15,437 nt of DNA from contig DVJK01000028.1 in assembly GCA_018716795.1 (NCBI GenBank), forward strand, positions 1-15,437. Reading direction: 5' to 3'. Shown piece by piece: positions 1 through 6,520 of this stretch. The first letter of the stretch is position 1; the number at the start of each line of letters is the position of its first letter. A program made the position numbers and the translations under genes. The notes below the pieces were generated by a model. The model had not been told where the DNA came from. It saw nothing but the letters and a program-made list of their open reading frames with translations, and made no database searches. Origin of the DNA: Candidatus Scatomorpha merdipullorum (GTDB lineage: Bacteria; Bacillota; Clostridia; Oscillospirales; Oscillospiraceae).

Positions 1-951
1 CTTGAGCTCTACGCCGGTAATCCGGGCGATGTCGGAGAAGATGTCCTCGGTCTCGTCGCGGCAGACGTAGAGCTTTTTGGGCAGGCCGAACTCCCGGGCG
101 GCGTTGAGGAAGGTCTGAATTATGCCGCTTACGGCGTCGTCCGCGTCGTAGAGGTCGTTGCGCGAACGGTATGGGTCGTTCCGGTCGACGGCGGTGACGG
201 CGCAGTCGAAGCCCTCCTCATCCTCTCTCGCCAGCCAGCCGTAGTCCAGCTCGAGGCCCTTCATATCGCCGGGCCGGAGGCCCTTGAGTTCCATCCAGAG
301 CGTAGAGCCCTCGTTTACCTCGCGCGGGGCGCGGAGGTCCATTTGGCCAAATAAGTCCGTGGTCATGTTATGCCAGAGCCCAACGGAGGGGTCATAGCTG
401 CGCACGAGCGTCGCGCCGTTCTCAAAGAAGCGGTTCGGCGGCTGGGAGGCGATGGCCTTGAGCATCATTATGAGCTCGCTCAGGGCCGCGCATATGCTCT
501 CGAGCTCCCGCCGGCCGGGCGGCCGCGGCGGCCTGCCCGGGAGACAGCACAGCGTGATCGCCTTGAGCGGCGCATCCTCAGCTCCGCGCCCGGCCGGGTC
601 CTCCGGATTCGGCCCCGTGAAGCGCGGGCCCGGTATCACGCGGAAGCAGGAGCGCTCAATATACATGCGGTCGGCCTCGTGCCGCGACGAGCAGGGCCGC
701 AGATATCGCGAGCACTCGTAGGGATTGTCAAAAATCAAGAGCTCCGAGCGGCCGCCCGGCGCGGGCTCGCGCACGATGAAGCACACCCCGTCCGGCCGGA
801 TATCCACAAGCGGAACCCGCTCGGGCAGCAGGGCGTTGAGGTCAAAGGCCTCAAGCTCCCGCACTATCTTGCCGAAGATGAGCCGGAGCGCCCTCTCCTC
901 TCGCCGCTCGGCCGGCCCGCCGCCGTTTGCCCTGCGCCTTCGCTTCGCCAT
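1..951 (-). CDS. Uncharacterised protein, paralogue of the 2859-3842 gene (3' end off window)
   Basis: This minus-strand frame is open for 317 codons from an ATG at 951 to the window edge, so the C-terminus is missing. The start follows a GAGGTG ribosome site 5 bases upstream and a good promoter at 984-1012. The product begins with a basic stretch (MAKRRRRANGGG), has no signal peptide or membrane segment, and looks cytoplasmic. Its last ~90 residues align well with the C-terminal third of the 2859-3842 protein. Shared positions include GSxLW, an acidic-aromatic WL patch, DRNxP, and FLxxARxFGLPxxLYxxRDE. The layout loosely recalls the DUF7309/DUF6930 family of Firmicutes, but that is my inference from memory. 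No catalytic motif was recognised, so the function is unknown. The reading frame itself is secure because paralogous residues are conserved. Confidence 0.8.
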   Translation of the reverse strand, partial: MAKRRRRANGGGPAERREERALRLIFGKIVRELEAFDLNALLPERVPLVDIRPDGVCFIVREPAPGGRSELLIFDNPYECSRYLRPCSSRHEADRMYIERSCFRVIPGPRFTGPNPEDPAGRGAEDAPLKAITLCCLPGRPPRPPGRRELESICAALSELIMMLKAIASQPPNRFFENGATLVRSYDPSVGLWHNMTTDLFGQMDLRAPREVNEGSTLWMELKGLRPGDMKGLELDYGWLAREDEEGFDCAVTAVDRNDPYRSRNDLYDADDAVSGIIQTFLNAAREFGLPKKLYVCRDETEDIFSDIARITGVELK

Positions 952-983
952 AAGCTCACCTCGTTTTCGTTTGCCTTAGCTGT

Positions 984-1012
984 ATAATACACGAATCCCG
1001 AAACCCCGGCAA
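984..1012 (-). promoter_or_regulatory. Sigma-A promoter for the 951 gene
   Basis: On the minus strand there is TTGCCG (1007-1012), a 17-bp spacer and TATTAT (984-989), about 30 bases before the ATG at 951. The same TTGCCG-17 arrangement precedes the paralogous gene at 3842. Confidence 0.6.
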
Positions 1013-1062
1013 GGGGCTTTTGCTTTTTTCTGCCTCTTGAAAGCTTTTTGCCGATACCTGGG

Positions 1063-1107
1063 CGCTTTTAGGGTGCCGATTTGTACCCGGGCAGGAACCT
1101 AAAGGCG
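1063..1107. repeat. Imperfect inverted repeat, 10-bp arms
   Basis: CGCTTTTAGG (1063-1072) pairs with CCTAAAGGCG (1098-1107) with one G-T mismatch. It lies in the gene-free stretch 952-1527, just before the hairpin array. No T-tract makes it an obvious terminator. Confidence 0.4.
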
Positions 1108-1117
1108 TGAGCCACAA

Positions 1118-1258
1118 CCTCCCTCTTGGAGGGAAGCGGCCGGCGCGCAAGCGCCGGTCGGAGGGAGTCTTGACCGCTTTGCGGTCAACTGCCTGAGCTT
1201 AGCTCAGGCAGAACTCCCCCAGTCAGCTTCGCTGACAGCCCCCTCCAAGAGGGGGCTG
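1118..1258. repeat. MITE-like element: terminal inverted repeats enclosing four hairpins
   Basis: The ends are imperfect inverted repeats around a CCTCTTGGAGG core (near 1119-1135 and 1240-1257). Between them lie four short-loop palindromes: CCGGCGC-gcaa-GCGCCGG (about 1140-1157), TGACCGC-ttt-GCGGTCA (about 1170-1186), TGCCTGAGC-tta-GCTCAGGCA (1190-1210) and GTCAGC-ttc-GCTGAC (1222-1235). No protein is encoded. Similar GC-rich palindromic intergenic elements are common in Oscillospiraceae-like genomes (general knowledge, not searched). It is probably a dispersed non-autonomous repeat. The rest of 1260-1428 shows nothing I can name. Confidence 0.6.
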
Positions 1259-1428
1259 AATACCACGCCAAATCTACAGCCCGTCAGCGGACAATCGCGG
1301 CCGGCGATGCAGCAAACGTTTACAACCTAGGGATGAAAACCTCGGTGTAGCACCCGCTCGGTAACAACGCAAGCGCTGTGCGCCGCCGGACACGCGCCAA
1401 CGCGCTTTTCCTTTCGGGGGTCCGGGGA

Positions 1429-1458
1429 CGCTTTCTTTTGGCGCCCCAAAAGAAAGCG
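1429..1458. repeat. Perfect 13-bp inverted repeat
   Basis: CGCTTTCTTTTGG (1429-1441) and CCAAAAGAAAGCG (1446-1458) are separated by CGCC. The surrounding bases (ccgggg / cctccggg) extend the symmetry imperfectly. It lacks a clean T-run, so it is more likely a dispersed palindrome than the terminator of the neighbouring gene. Confidence 0.55.
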
Positions 1459-1493
1459 CCTCCGGGAATGGGTAAAAAGCTTTTAAGACGTTG

Positions 1494-1522
1494 AAAAAGC
1501 CCCGTCTTGCGACGGGGCTTTT
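1494..1522 (-). terminator. Rho-independent terminator of the mscL operon
   Basis: The stem AAAAGCCCCGTC / GACGGGGCTTTT (1495-1506, 1511-1522) has a TTGC loop. On the minus strand it ends in a run of T five bases after the stop codon of the 1528-1905 gene. Confidence 0.85.
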
Positions 1523-1527
1523 GACGC

Positions 1528-1905
1528 TTACGCCTTGAAGTTTTTCCACGCGGCGTGGAGGTAGAGGTAGGGGAAGACGAGGGTTACGGCGGTGACGACT
1601 ATGACGGCGATGTTGCCCTCGGTCTTGAGGAAGTTCGCGAGGACGGGGATGAAGAGCAGTATGCCGAACAGGACGGTTATGACGCTCTTCTTATTGGACA
1701 GCGCAAGGCCGAGCAGGCCGGCGAGCACCTGGAAGGCGCAGCCGCCGTAGGAGATGAGCACGGTCATGAGCGCGTCCTCGCCGGACATGTCGCCGAGGAC
1801 GACCTCGCCCTCGCCGAGCAGGAAGCGCGCGAGCAGGAAGTACCCGAGGCCGAAGATAATCTGCAGGAGGCTGGCTATGCGCAGCATTTTCGTTCCGCTT
1901 CTCAT
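1528..1905 (-). CDS. Small four-TM integral membrane protein
   Basis: The product is a 125-residue membrane protein with four predicted hydrophobic segments (about residues 8-30, 45-68, 73-92 and 98-118) and a short basic C-terminus. The start is fixed by AGGAGGT at 1914-1920, which overlaps the mscL stop codon, so it is the last gene of the mscL operon and is probably translationally coupled. It resembles the 2321-2704 product: same length, same four-segment plan, a GLLGL motif ending the second segment, FGxLxxIP in the third, and PxLYLxxA in the fourth. I infer the two are paralogues flanking mscL. Their function is unknown. Placement with MscL suggests a membrane or envelope role, but nothing shows an interaction. 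Confidence 0.85.
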   Translation of the reverse strand: MRSGTKMLRIASLLQIIFGLGYFLLARFLLGEGEVVLGDMSGEDALMTVLISYGGCAFQVLAGLLGLALSNKKSVITVLFGILLFIPVLANFLKTEGNIAVIVVTAVTLVFPYLYLHAAWKNFKA

Positions 1906-1919
1906 GCGGCCGTACCTCC

Positions 1920-2324
1920 TCAGGCCTTGACTTCCGCTTCCTCAAGCACGCTGGTGCAGTGCGGGCAGCGGGTGGCGGCGATGGGGATTTCGCTCTGGCA
2001 GTAGGGGCACTTCTTCGTGGTCGGCGCGGCGGGCTTCCTGCCGAGGCTCAGGAGCTTGTTCATGCCCTTGAGCAGGAAGAAGAGGATAAGCGCCGTGATA
2101 AGGAAGTTTATGACCGTGCTGACAAAGTTGCTGGCGAACTGGGCGATGTCCGCGCCGGTATAGCTCACGGCGCCGGTTATGAAGCTGATGAGCGGGTTGA
2201 TGAAGTTCTCGGTGAGAGAGGTGACGATGCCGGAGAAGGCGCCGCCTATCAGGACGCCGATGGCCATGTCCATGACGTTGCCGCGCAGGGCAAAGGCTTT
2301 GAATTCGCTGAGCAGTTTTTTCAT
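1920..2324 (-). CDS. mscL: Large-conductance mechanosensitive channel MscL with C-terminal zinc ribbon
   Basis: MscL is a homopentameric inner-membrane pore that opens under membrane tension and releases solutes during hypo-osmotic shock. The 134-residue product starts MKKLLSEFKAFALRGNVMDM, the conserved amphipathic N-terminal helix. TM1 follows (about 19-42, with the GVxIGGAF signature), then a short loop and TM2 (about 70-94, ending in LLKGMNKL). The tail is unusual in carrying CPYC and CPHC (about residues 109-125), a four-cysteine zinc-ribbon-like module absent from E. coli MscL. The ATG at 2324 overlaps the TGA of the upstream gene (ATGA), which indicates translational coupling. A longer open frame reaching 2777 only reads through the upstream gene out of frame. 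Confidence 0.93.
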   Translation of the reverse strand: MKKLLSEFKAFALRGNVMDMAIGVLIGGAFSGIVTSLTENFINPLISFITGAVSYTGADIAQFASNFVSTVINFLITALILFFLLKGMNKLLSLGRKPAAPTTKKCPYCQSEIPIAATRCPHCTSVLEEAEVKA

Positions 2325-2704
2325 TTTACTTCTTCCTCCTGTTTGCGCGCCTTGAGAGCGATGGCGCAGATGAGATAGAGAGCGGGCAGCATGATGCCGA
2401 GGACGTGCTGAAGCGAGGGGCTGATGGCGATGTTCACCGCGCCGGGTATGACGGCGAGGACGCCGAAGACAATCGCGGCGGTGCTGCCGCCGGGCCGCTT
2501 CGCGGCGCGCAGGCCCAGAAGCCCGCAGATTACGTCCATGAGGACGCCCGGCATGAGCAGCAGGACGACGACGGCGGTGAGTATGGCGGCGAGCGTCTCG
2601 CCGAAGCCGGCGTAGAACACCCCGGTGTTCATGCCGCCTGCGACGAGGGATATGACACCGGCAATAAGCGTCAGTACGGAGACGATACGCATGAGGGTTT
2701 TCAC
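2321..2704 (-). CDS. Small four-TM membrane protein upstream of mscL
   Basis: The product is 127 residues with four hydrophobic segments (about 8-27, 38-64, 74-95 and 99-117) and a charged tail (KARKQEEEVK). The preferred start is GTG at 2704, because AGGAGG at 2712-2717 sits 7 bases away. An ATG at 2692 would be 19 bases from it. The TGA overlaps the mscL ATG by four bases. Shared GLLGL, FGxLxxIPxxxN and PxLYL positions mark it as a probable paralogue of the 1528-1905 gene. It is the first gene of the operon and follows a near-consensus promoter. The family was not recognised and the function is unknown. Confidence 0.85.
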   Translation of the reverse strand: MKTLMRIVSVLTLIAGVISLVAGGMNTGVFYAGFGETLAAILTAVVVLLLMPGVLMDVICGLLGLRAAKRPGGSTAAIVFGVLAVIPGAVNIAISPSLQHVLGIMLPALYLICAIALKARKQEEEVK

Positions 2705-2748
2705 CTTTTTTCCTCCTTTTCTTCAAGCTTTCGATATGCAACCGCAGT

Positions 2749-2777
2749 TTTATATCGCTTGCGGAGGGGCTTGTCAA
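2749..2777 (-). promoter_or_regulatory. Near-consensus sigma-A promoter of the mscL operon
   Basis: On the minus strand there is TTGACA (2772-2777), a spacer of exactly 17 bp and TATAAA (2749-2754). The predicted transcript starts near 2742, about 38 bases before the GTG start. It is among the strongest promoters in the window. Confidence 0.8.
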
Positions 2778-2797
2778 TAAAAAAACGAATACACGTG

Positions 2798-2834
2798 AAA
2801 AAATTATTGCCGCCCCTTGATTCGGGCGGCAATT
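2798..2834 (-). terminator. Rho-independent terminator of the 2859-3842 gene
   Basis: The stem ATTGCCGCCC / GGGCGGCAAT (2806-2815, 2824-2833) is followed on the minus strand by AATTTTTTC. It lies 25 bases after the stop codon and just upstream of the mscL-operon promoter, separating the two units. Confidence 0.8.
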
Positions 2835-2858
2835 CCGGCGTCCGGGCGCGCGTTTGCC

Positions 2859-3842
2859 CTACAAAACCGGGCCCAGCGGGCGCAGCGCGGCCGCAACCGC
2901 GGGCAGGCGCTTCACGCGGCGGAGCGACGAGGCGCAGGTGAAGGCGAGGTCGTTCAGAAGGTCGCCGGCCTCGTCGCGCGAGTAGTACAGCGCCTCGGGC
3001 AGGCCGAAGGCGCGGGCGTATTCAAGGAAGGCCTCGGCCGCGCCGTTTTCGAAGTCCTCGCTCGCGCGGAGCAGGCGGACAAGGCGCTCGGGCCGGTTCC
3101 GGTCGGCGAGGATGAAGACGCAGCAAAATTCCGGCCCGCCGCCGGGGCGCAGCCAGAAGAAGTCAAACTCCGCCCTGTGTCCGGGCTGAGGCCGGCCCAG
3201 GGCGCGCAGGCTGTTCCAGAGGCGGCTCCCGCCCTTGACCGAGAGGGGCATTCGCGCGCTGTATGGGAATGTGAGCGGCATGGGTCGGCAGCTGCGGCCC
3301 GGCCCCTCCCGGAAGGTGAAGGCCGCCGTGTTGATGCCATCGAACCAGGACTCGGAGGACTTGACGAATACGGCCGTCAGCAGGCGGCAGAGCCCGTCCA
3401 GCGCCTCGACGAGAAAGGCGAGCTCCCGCGCGTCCGGCGCGCGGCGTATGCAGCCCGGCAGGCGGCGCTCCGCCCGGACGGGGTGCGCCCCGCCGCCCTC
3501 GCGGCGCAGCTCCAGGTCGAAGCAGCAGAGCTCGATTTCGACGCGCTCGCGCTCCCGCTCGCCCTCCGGCGCGCGCCGGGCCTGGAAGAGTCTGTATGCG
3601 TTTTCAAAAATGCGGAGGCTGATTTCTCCCTTCTCGCGCCCCGAGAGCAGGATGTACGCGGGGTCCGGCATATCCCGGCCGCGGCAGATGAGGGGCTTGC
3701 CGCCGGTGTCGAGAAGCTCGGGGCGCAGGCGGATAATGCCGTCGGCGAGCTCGAAAAGCTCGCACCACAGCCGCCTCTCATTGTGCGCGGTGAGCCGCCG
3801 TCTCCTGAGCTCCGGGCTCCCGCTCAAACTCCGTCCACGCAT
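2859..3842 (-). CDS. Uncharacterised protein, paralogue of the 1-951 gene
   Basis: This is a complete 327-residue protein with no signal peptide or membrane segment, rich in Arg, Glu and Leu. The start at ATG 3842 follows a GAGGGG ribosome site and a TTGCCG-17-TATACT promoter. The N-terminal ~110 residues (LLDTGGKPLI..., then a strand-rich ILLSGREKGEIS stretch) match the corresponding part of the 1-951 protein only weakly. The last ~110 residues match it clearly (GSxLW, DRNxP, FLEYARAFGLPEALYYSRDE). It is terminated and promoted separately from the mscL operon. It may belong to a DUF7309/DUF6930-like family, which is a tentative inference. No enzymatic motif was seen. Confidence 0.85.
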   Translation of the reverse strand: MRGRSLSGSPELRRRRLTAHNERRLWCELFELADGIIRLRPELLDTGGKPLICRGRDMPDPAYILLSGREKGEISLRIFENAYRLFQARRAPEGERERERVEIELCCFDLELRREGGGAHPVRAERRLPGCIRRAPDARELAFLVEALDGLCRLLTAVFVKSSESWFDGINTAAFTFREGPGRSCRPMPLTFPYSARMPLSVKGGSRLWNSLRALGRPQPGHRAEFDFFWLRPGGGPEFCCVFILADRNRPERLVRLLRASEDFENGAAEAFLEYARAFGLPEALYYSRDEAGDLLNDLAFTCASSLRRVKRLPAVAAALRPLGPVL

Positions 3843-3888
3843 GACGTAACGCCCCTCGCCGAAATTTGCGCCCGACGGCGCTGCCTAA

Positions 3889-3917
3889 AGTATAGCGCAA
3901 TCGCGCCGCCGCGGCAA
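3889..3917 (-). promoter_or_regulatory. Sigma-A promoter of the 2859-3842 gene
   Basis: On the minus strand there is TTGCCG (3912-3917), a 17-bp spacer and TATACT (3889-3894). It is back to back with the prfB promoter. Confidence 0.6.
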
Positions 3918-3925
3918 GATGGGTA

Positions 3926-3954
3926 TTTACAATCCGGCCGGATTTGTATATAAT
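3926..3954 (+). promoter_or_regulatory. Sigma-A promoter of prfB
   Basis: TTTACA (3926-3931), a 17-bp spacer and a perfect TATAAT (3949-3954) place the transcript start near 3961, about 36 bases before the prfB start. Confidence 0.75.
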
Positions 3955-3996
3955 ATCAGGGCTTAAAATCTATGATAAAAGAGTGGTACGGGACCT

Positions 3997-5109
3997 ATGT
4001 CTATGATAGAATTCGACGAATACAAGGGAAAGCTCAACGCCGCGAAGCCGGGTCTCGACGGCCTGGGCCGCGCGCTCAAGCTCGACGACGTCCGCGCCGA
4101 AATAGCCGCTCTGGAGGCCGAGAGCGCCAAGGACGGCTTCTGGAACGACGTCAACAATTCCCAGAGGGTGCAAAAGCGCCTCAAGCAGCTGCAGAACAAG
4201 CTCGGCGGCTATGAAAAGCTCTGCTCCCAGTGGGACGACCTCATGACCATATGCGAGATGGCCATAGAGGAGAACGACGAGAGCATGCTCGACGAGCTCA
4301 AGAGCGGCTTCGCGCAGTTCGAGTCCACGCTCGAGTCCATGCGCCTCTCCACCCTCCTCTCCGGCGAATACGACGCCAACAACGCCATACTCACAATACA
4401 CCCCGGCGCGGGCGGCACCGAGGCCCAGGACTGGGCCCAGATGCTCTACCGCATGTACACCCGCTGGGCCGAGCGCCACGGCTATACCTACACCCTGCTC
4501 GACTGGCAGGACGGCGAGGAGGCGGGCATCAAGTCCGCCAGCATCAAGATTGAGGGCGAGAACGCCTACGGCTATCTCAGGAGCGAGCACGGCGTACACC
4601 GCCTGGTGCGCATCTCTCCCTTCGACGCCTCCGGCAGGCGGCAGACCAGCTTCGCCGCCGTTGAGGTCATGCCCGAGATAACCGACACCGGCGAGATAGA
4701 GCTGCGCGACGAGGACATCAAGATGGACGTCTTCCGCTCCTCCGGCGCGGGCGGCCAGAAGGTCAACAAGACCTCCAGCGCCGTGCGCCTCACCCACCTG
4801 CCGACCGGCATCGTCGTCTCCAGCCAGGTTGAGCGCAGCCACTTCCAGAACCTCGAGAACTGCAAGGACATGCTCCGCGCCAAGCTCGCCGAGATAAAGG
4901 AGCGCGAGCACCTCGAGAAGATAAGCGACATCAAGGGCGTGCAGATGAAGATAGACTTCGGCAGCGCGATACGCTCCTACGTCTTCATGCCCTACACACT
5001 TGCGAAGGACGCCCGCACGGGCTTTGAAAACGGCAACATCAACGCCGTCATGGACGGCGACATCGACGGTTTCATCAACGCGTTCCTCGCGATGAAGGCA
5101 GGCGAGTGA
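3997..5109 (+). CDS. prfB: Peptide chain release factor 2 (RF2)
   Basis: RF2 recognises UGA and UAA stop codons in the ribosomal A site and triggers peptidyl-tRNA hydrolysis. The 370-residue product has the helical domain 1, then HPGAGGTEAQDWAQML. It carries the RF2-specific SPF tripeptide (about 207-209, RISPFDASGRR) and the catalytic GGQ loop (about 252-254, GAGGQKVNKTSSAVR). Most bacterial prfB genes need a +1 programmed frameshift near codon 25, in an L-UGA-D context. Here that position reads in frame as ...GRALKLDDVRAE, so no frameshift is needed and this regulatory loop is absent. The start is ATG 3997 or 4003; the ribosome site is weak (ACGGGACC). The gene's own stop is TGA, and the CapA-family gene follows immediately. 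Confidence 0.95.
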   Translation: MSMIEFDEYKGKLNAAKPGLDGLGRALKLDDVRAEIAALEAESAKDGFWNDVNNSQRVQKRLKQLQNKLGGYEKLCSQWDDLMTICEMAIEENDESMLDELKSGFAQFESTLESMRLSTLLSGEYDANNAILTIHPGAGGTEAQDWAQMLYRMYTRWAERHGYTYTLLDWQDGEEAGIKSASIKIEGENAYGYLRSEHGVHRLVRISPFDASGRRQTSFAAVEVMPEITDTGEIELRDEDIKMDVFRSSGAGGQKVNKTSSAVRLTHLPTGIVVSSQVERSHFQNLENCKDMLRAKLAEIKEREHLEKISDIKGVQMKIDFGSAIRSYVFMPYTLAKDARTGFENGNINAVMDGDIDGFINAFLAMKAGE

Positions 5110-5161
5110 GATAAAGAGAGCCGGTTTAAGTATAGCGGCCATAGCGCTGACGCTTTTCCTG

Positions 5162-6253
5162 ATGCTCTTTTCGGGAAGCCTTCACGCGCCCGCCGCGCCC
5201 ATAGAGACCCTGGCCCCGGCGACGGAGCGCCCGGCGGAGTCCGCCGCGCCCGAGGCGACGCCCTCGCCCACCCCGGAGCCGACGCCCGAGCCCACGCCGC
5301 AGGAGTTCACGATAAGCTTCATCGGCGACATCACGCCCGACACGGTGTCCTACTACCGCGGCACCGCCGCGGCCTACCAGAACGTCGTCACGCCGGACAA
5401 CCTCGGCTATGTCTTTGAGAAGACGAAGCAGTACTTCGAAGATGACGACTTCACGATGGCGAACTTCGAGTGCGCCCTCACGAACGAGACCGAGGCGAGC
5501 GACAAGAACTTCACCTTCCGCGCCCCGCCGGAGTACGTCGGGCTGCTCACCGAGGGGAGCGTCGAGTTCGTCACGCTCGGCAACAACCACGTCCTCGACT
5601 ACGGCGAGCAGGGCTATGCGGACACGAAGGCCGCGCTTGACTCCGCGGGGATAGGCTACGCGGGCCGCGACGAGTATACGCTCTGGGAGACGGAGAGCGG
5701 GCTTAAAATAGGCGTCTACGCCGTAAGCTTCCCGGACAGCACGCAGCAGATTACAAACGGCGTCAACGCGCTGAAGGAGGCCGGGGCCGAGTTCATCATC
5801 GCCGCGATACACTGGGGCGACGAGGGCAGCTACGACGTGAACTCCAGGCAGCTGACCTGGGGCCGCGCCGCCGTCGACGCGGGCGCAGACGTCGTCTACG
5901 GCTCGCACCCGCACACCCTGCAGCCGATAGAGGTCTACAACGGGCATTACATATTCTATTCCCTCGGCAACTGGTCCTTCGGCGGCAACACCAACCCGCG
6001 CGACAAGGACACCGTCATAGCCCGCCTCACCGTAACGCGCGGCACGGACGGCGAGTGCTCCGTCACTGACGTGGAGCTCATCCCCTGCGCCTGCTCCGGC
6101 GTCACGAACGGCAACAACTATCAGCCCGTGCCCTACGAGGAGGGCAGCGAGGAATACGAGCGCACCATCTCCAAGCTCGAGGGCACCTTCACCGGCGCCA
6201 ACCTCACAATACCCTACGACTACGGCTTCAACGAATACTCCAGCACAAATTGA
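5162..6253 (+). CDS. CapA/PgsA-family secreted metallophosphatase-like protein
   Basis: The product is a PGA_cap/CapA-type calcineurin-fold protein, a family linked to poly-gamma-glutamate or capsule synthesis. Whether this copy makes capsule is unknown. Motifs in order are FIGDITPD, MANFECALTNE, LGNNHVLDYGEQGY, AAIHWGDEGSY, GSHPHTLQPIE and YSLGNWSFGGN, which supply the expected metal-binding Asp, Asn and His residues. A Pro/Thr-rich linker (PTPEPTPEPTPQE) precedes the domain. The first ATG (5162) falls inside a signal peptide. Codons upstream (5111-5161) read IKRAGLSIAAIALTLFL, a good positively charged leader, but the open frame (from 5096) has no ATG, GTG or TTG before 5162. The true start may therefore be ATA 5111, or a GTG at 5106 separated by a one-base frameshift. 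It is probably cotranscribed with prfB. Confidence 0.85.
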   Translation: MLFSGSLHAPAAPIETLAPATERPAESAAPEATPSPTPEPTPEPTPQEFTISFIGDITPDTVSYYRGTAAAYQNVVTPDNLGYVFEKTKQYFEDDDFTMANFECALTNETEASDKNFTFRAPPEYVGLLTEGSVEFVTLGNNHVLDYGEQGYADTKAALDSAGIGYAGRDEYTLWETESGLKIGVYAVSFPDSTQQITNGVNALKEAGAEFIIAAIHWGDEGSYDVNSRQLTWGRAAVDAGADVVYGSHPHTLQPIEVYNGHYIFYSLGNWSFGGNTNPRDKDTVIARLTVTRGTDGECSVTDVELIPCACSGVTNGNNYQPVPYEEGSEEYERTISKLEGTFTGANLTIPYDYGFNEYSSTN

Positions 6254-6257
6254 AAGC

Positions 6258-6277
6258 GCCCGGCCAAAAGGCCGGGC
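6258..6277 (+). terminator. GC-rich hairpin after the CapA-family gene
   Basis: GCCCGGCC-aaaa-GGCCGGGC lies five bases after the stop codon. It has no T-run directly behind it, so termination more likely occurs at the next hairpin. Confidence 0.5.
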
Positions 6278-6284
6278 CGCGGGC

Positions 6285-6317
6285 TGTCTAAAAAGGCCTC
6301 GACGGCCTTTTTAGACA
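6285..6317. terminator. Perfect 14-bp hairpin, probable bidirectional terminator
   Basis: TGTCTAAAAAGGCC (6285-6298) and GGCCTTTTTAGACA (6304-6317) surround TCGAC. The T-run of the 3' arm fits termination of the CapA-family transcript. The upstream GGCTGTCTAAAAA resembles GGCTGTCGAAAAA at 13920, hinting at a shared dispersed repeat. Confidence 0.65.
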
Positions 6318-6373
6318 ATAGAGTCCCCTGGCCCGAAGGGCCAATGGAGACCGTCGCTTCGCTTCGCGCAAAG

Positions 6374-6403
6374 AAATCTGCCAGTGTACGCACTGGCAGA
6401 TTT
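6374..6403. repeat. Perfect 13-bp hairpin
   Basis: AAATCTGCCAGTG (6374-6386) and CACTGGCAGATTT (6391-6403) surround a TACG loop. It is followed by TTC on the plus strand. It is part of a non-coding hairpin-rich stretch (6254-6543), which also has a GGCCC-gaag-GGGCC-like small stem near 6330-6342. Confidence 0.55.
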
Positions 6404-6473
6404 TTCACACTCCGCTCCGCGAGAGGTATTTTCGTCGACGTACACGCCGCCGCCGAAAATAGATTTAATTTTC

Positions 6474-6494
6474 TTTCGCCGCAAAGCGGCGAAA
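6474..6494. repeat. Perfect 9-bp hairpin
   Basis: TTTCGCCGC-aaa-GCGGCGAAA lies in the same non-coding stretch between the CapA-family gene and the XRE regulator. Confidence 0.5.
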
Positions 6495-6520
6495 CTCTGC
6501 GAGGCTTTTATCAAACGGAG

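Noticed and set aside
1274..1549. Minus-strand frame of 91 codons in the gene-free region
   Set aside because: It spans a palindrome and the mscL-operon terminator, has no ribosome site and gives no recognisable product.
2817..3953. Plus-strand open frame of 378 codons over 2859-3842
   Set aside because: It is antisense to the paralogous gene, whose residues are conserved in the 1-951 protein. It has no ribosome site or domain.
3972..4214. Short plus-strand frame beginning before prfB, as a possible frameshift leader for RF2
   Set aside because: It has no ribosome site, no slippery sequence and no stop codon at the expected place. prfB is already complete in its own frame.
3970..5142. Long open frame antisense to prfB (390 codons)
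   Set aside because: It is an artefact of GC-rich codon bias. prfB motifs are unmistakable on the plus strand, and the antisense product is an Ala/Val/Leu/Glu-rich string with no domain.
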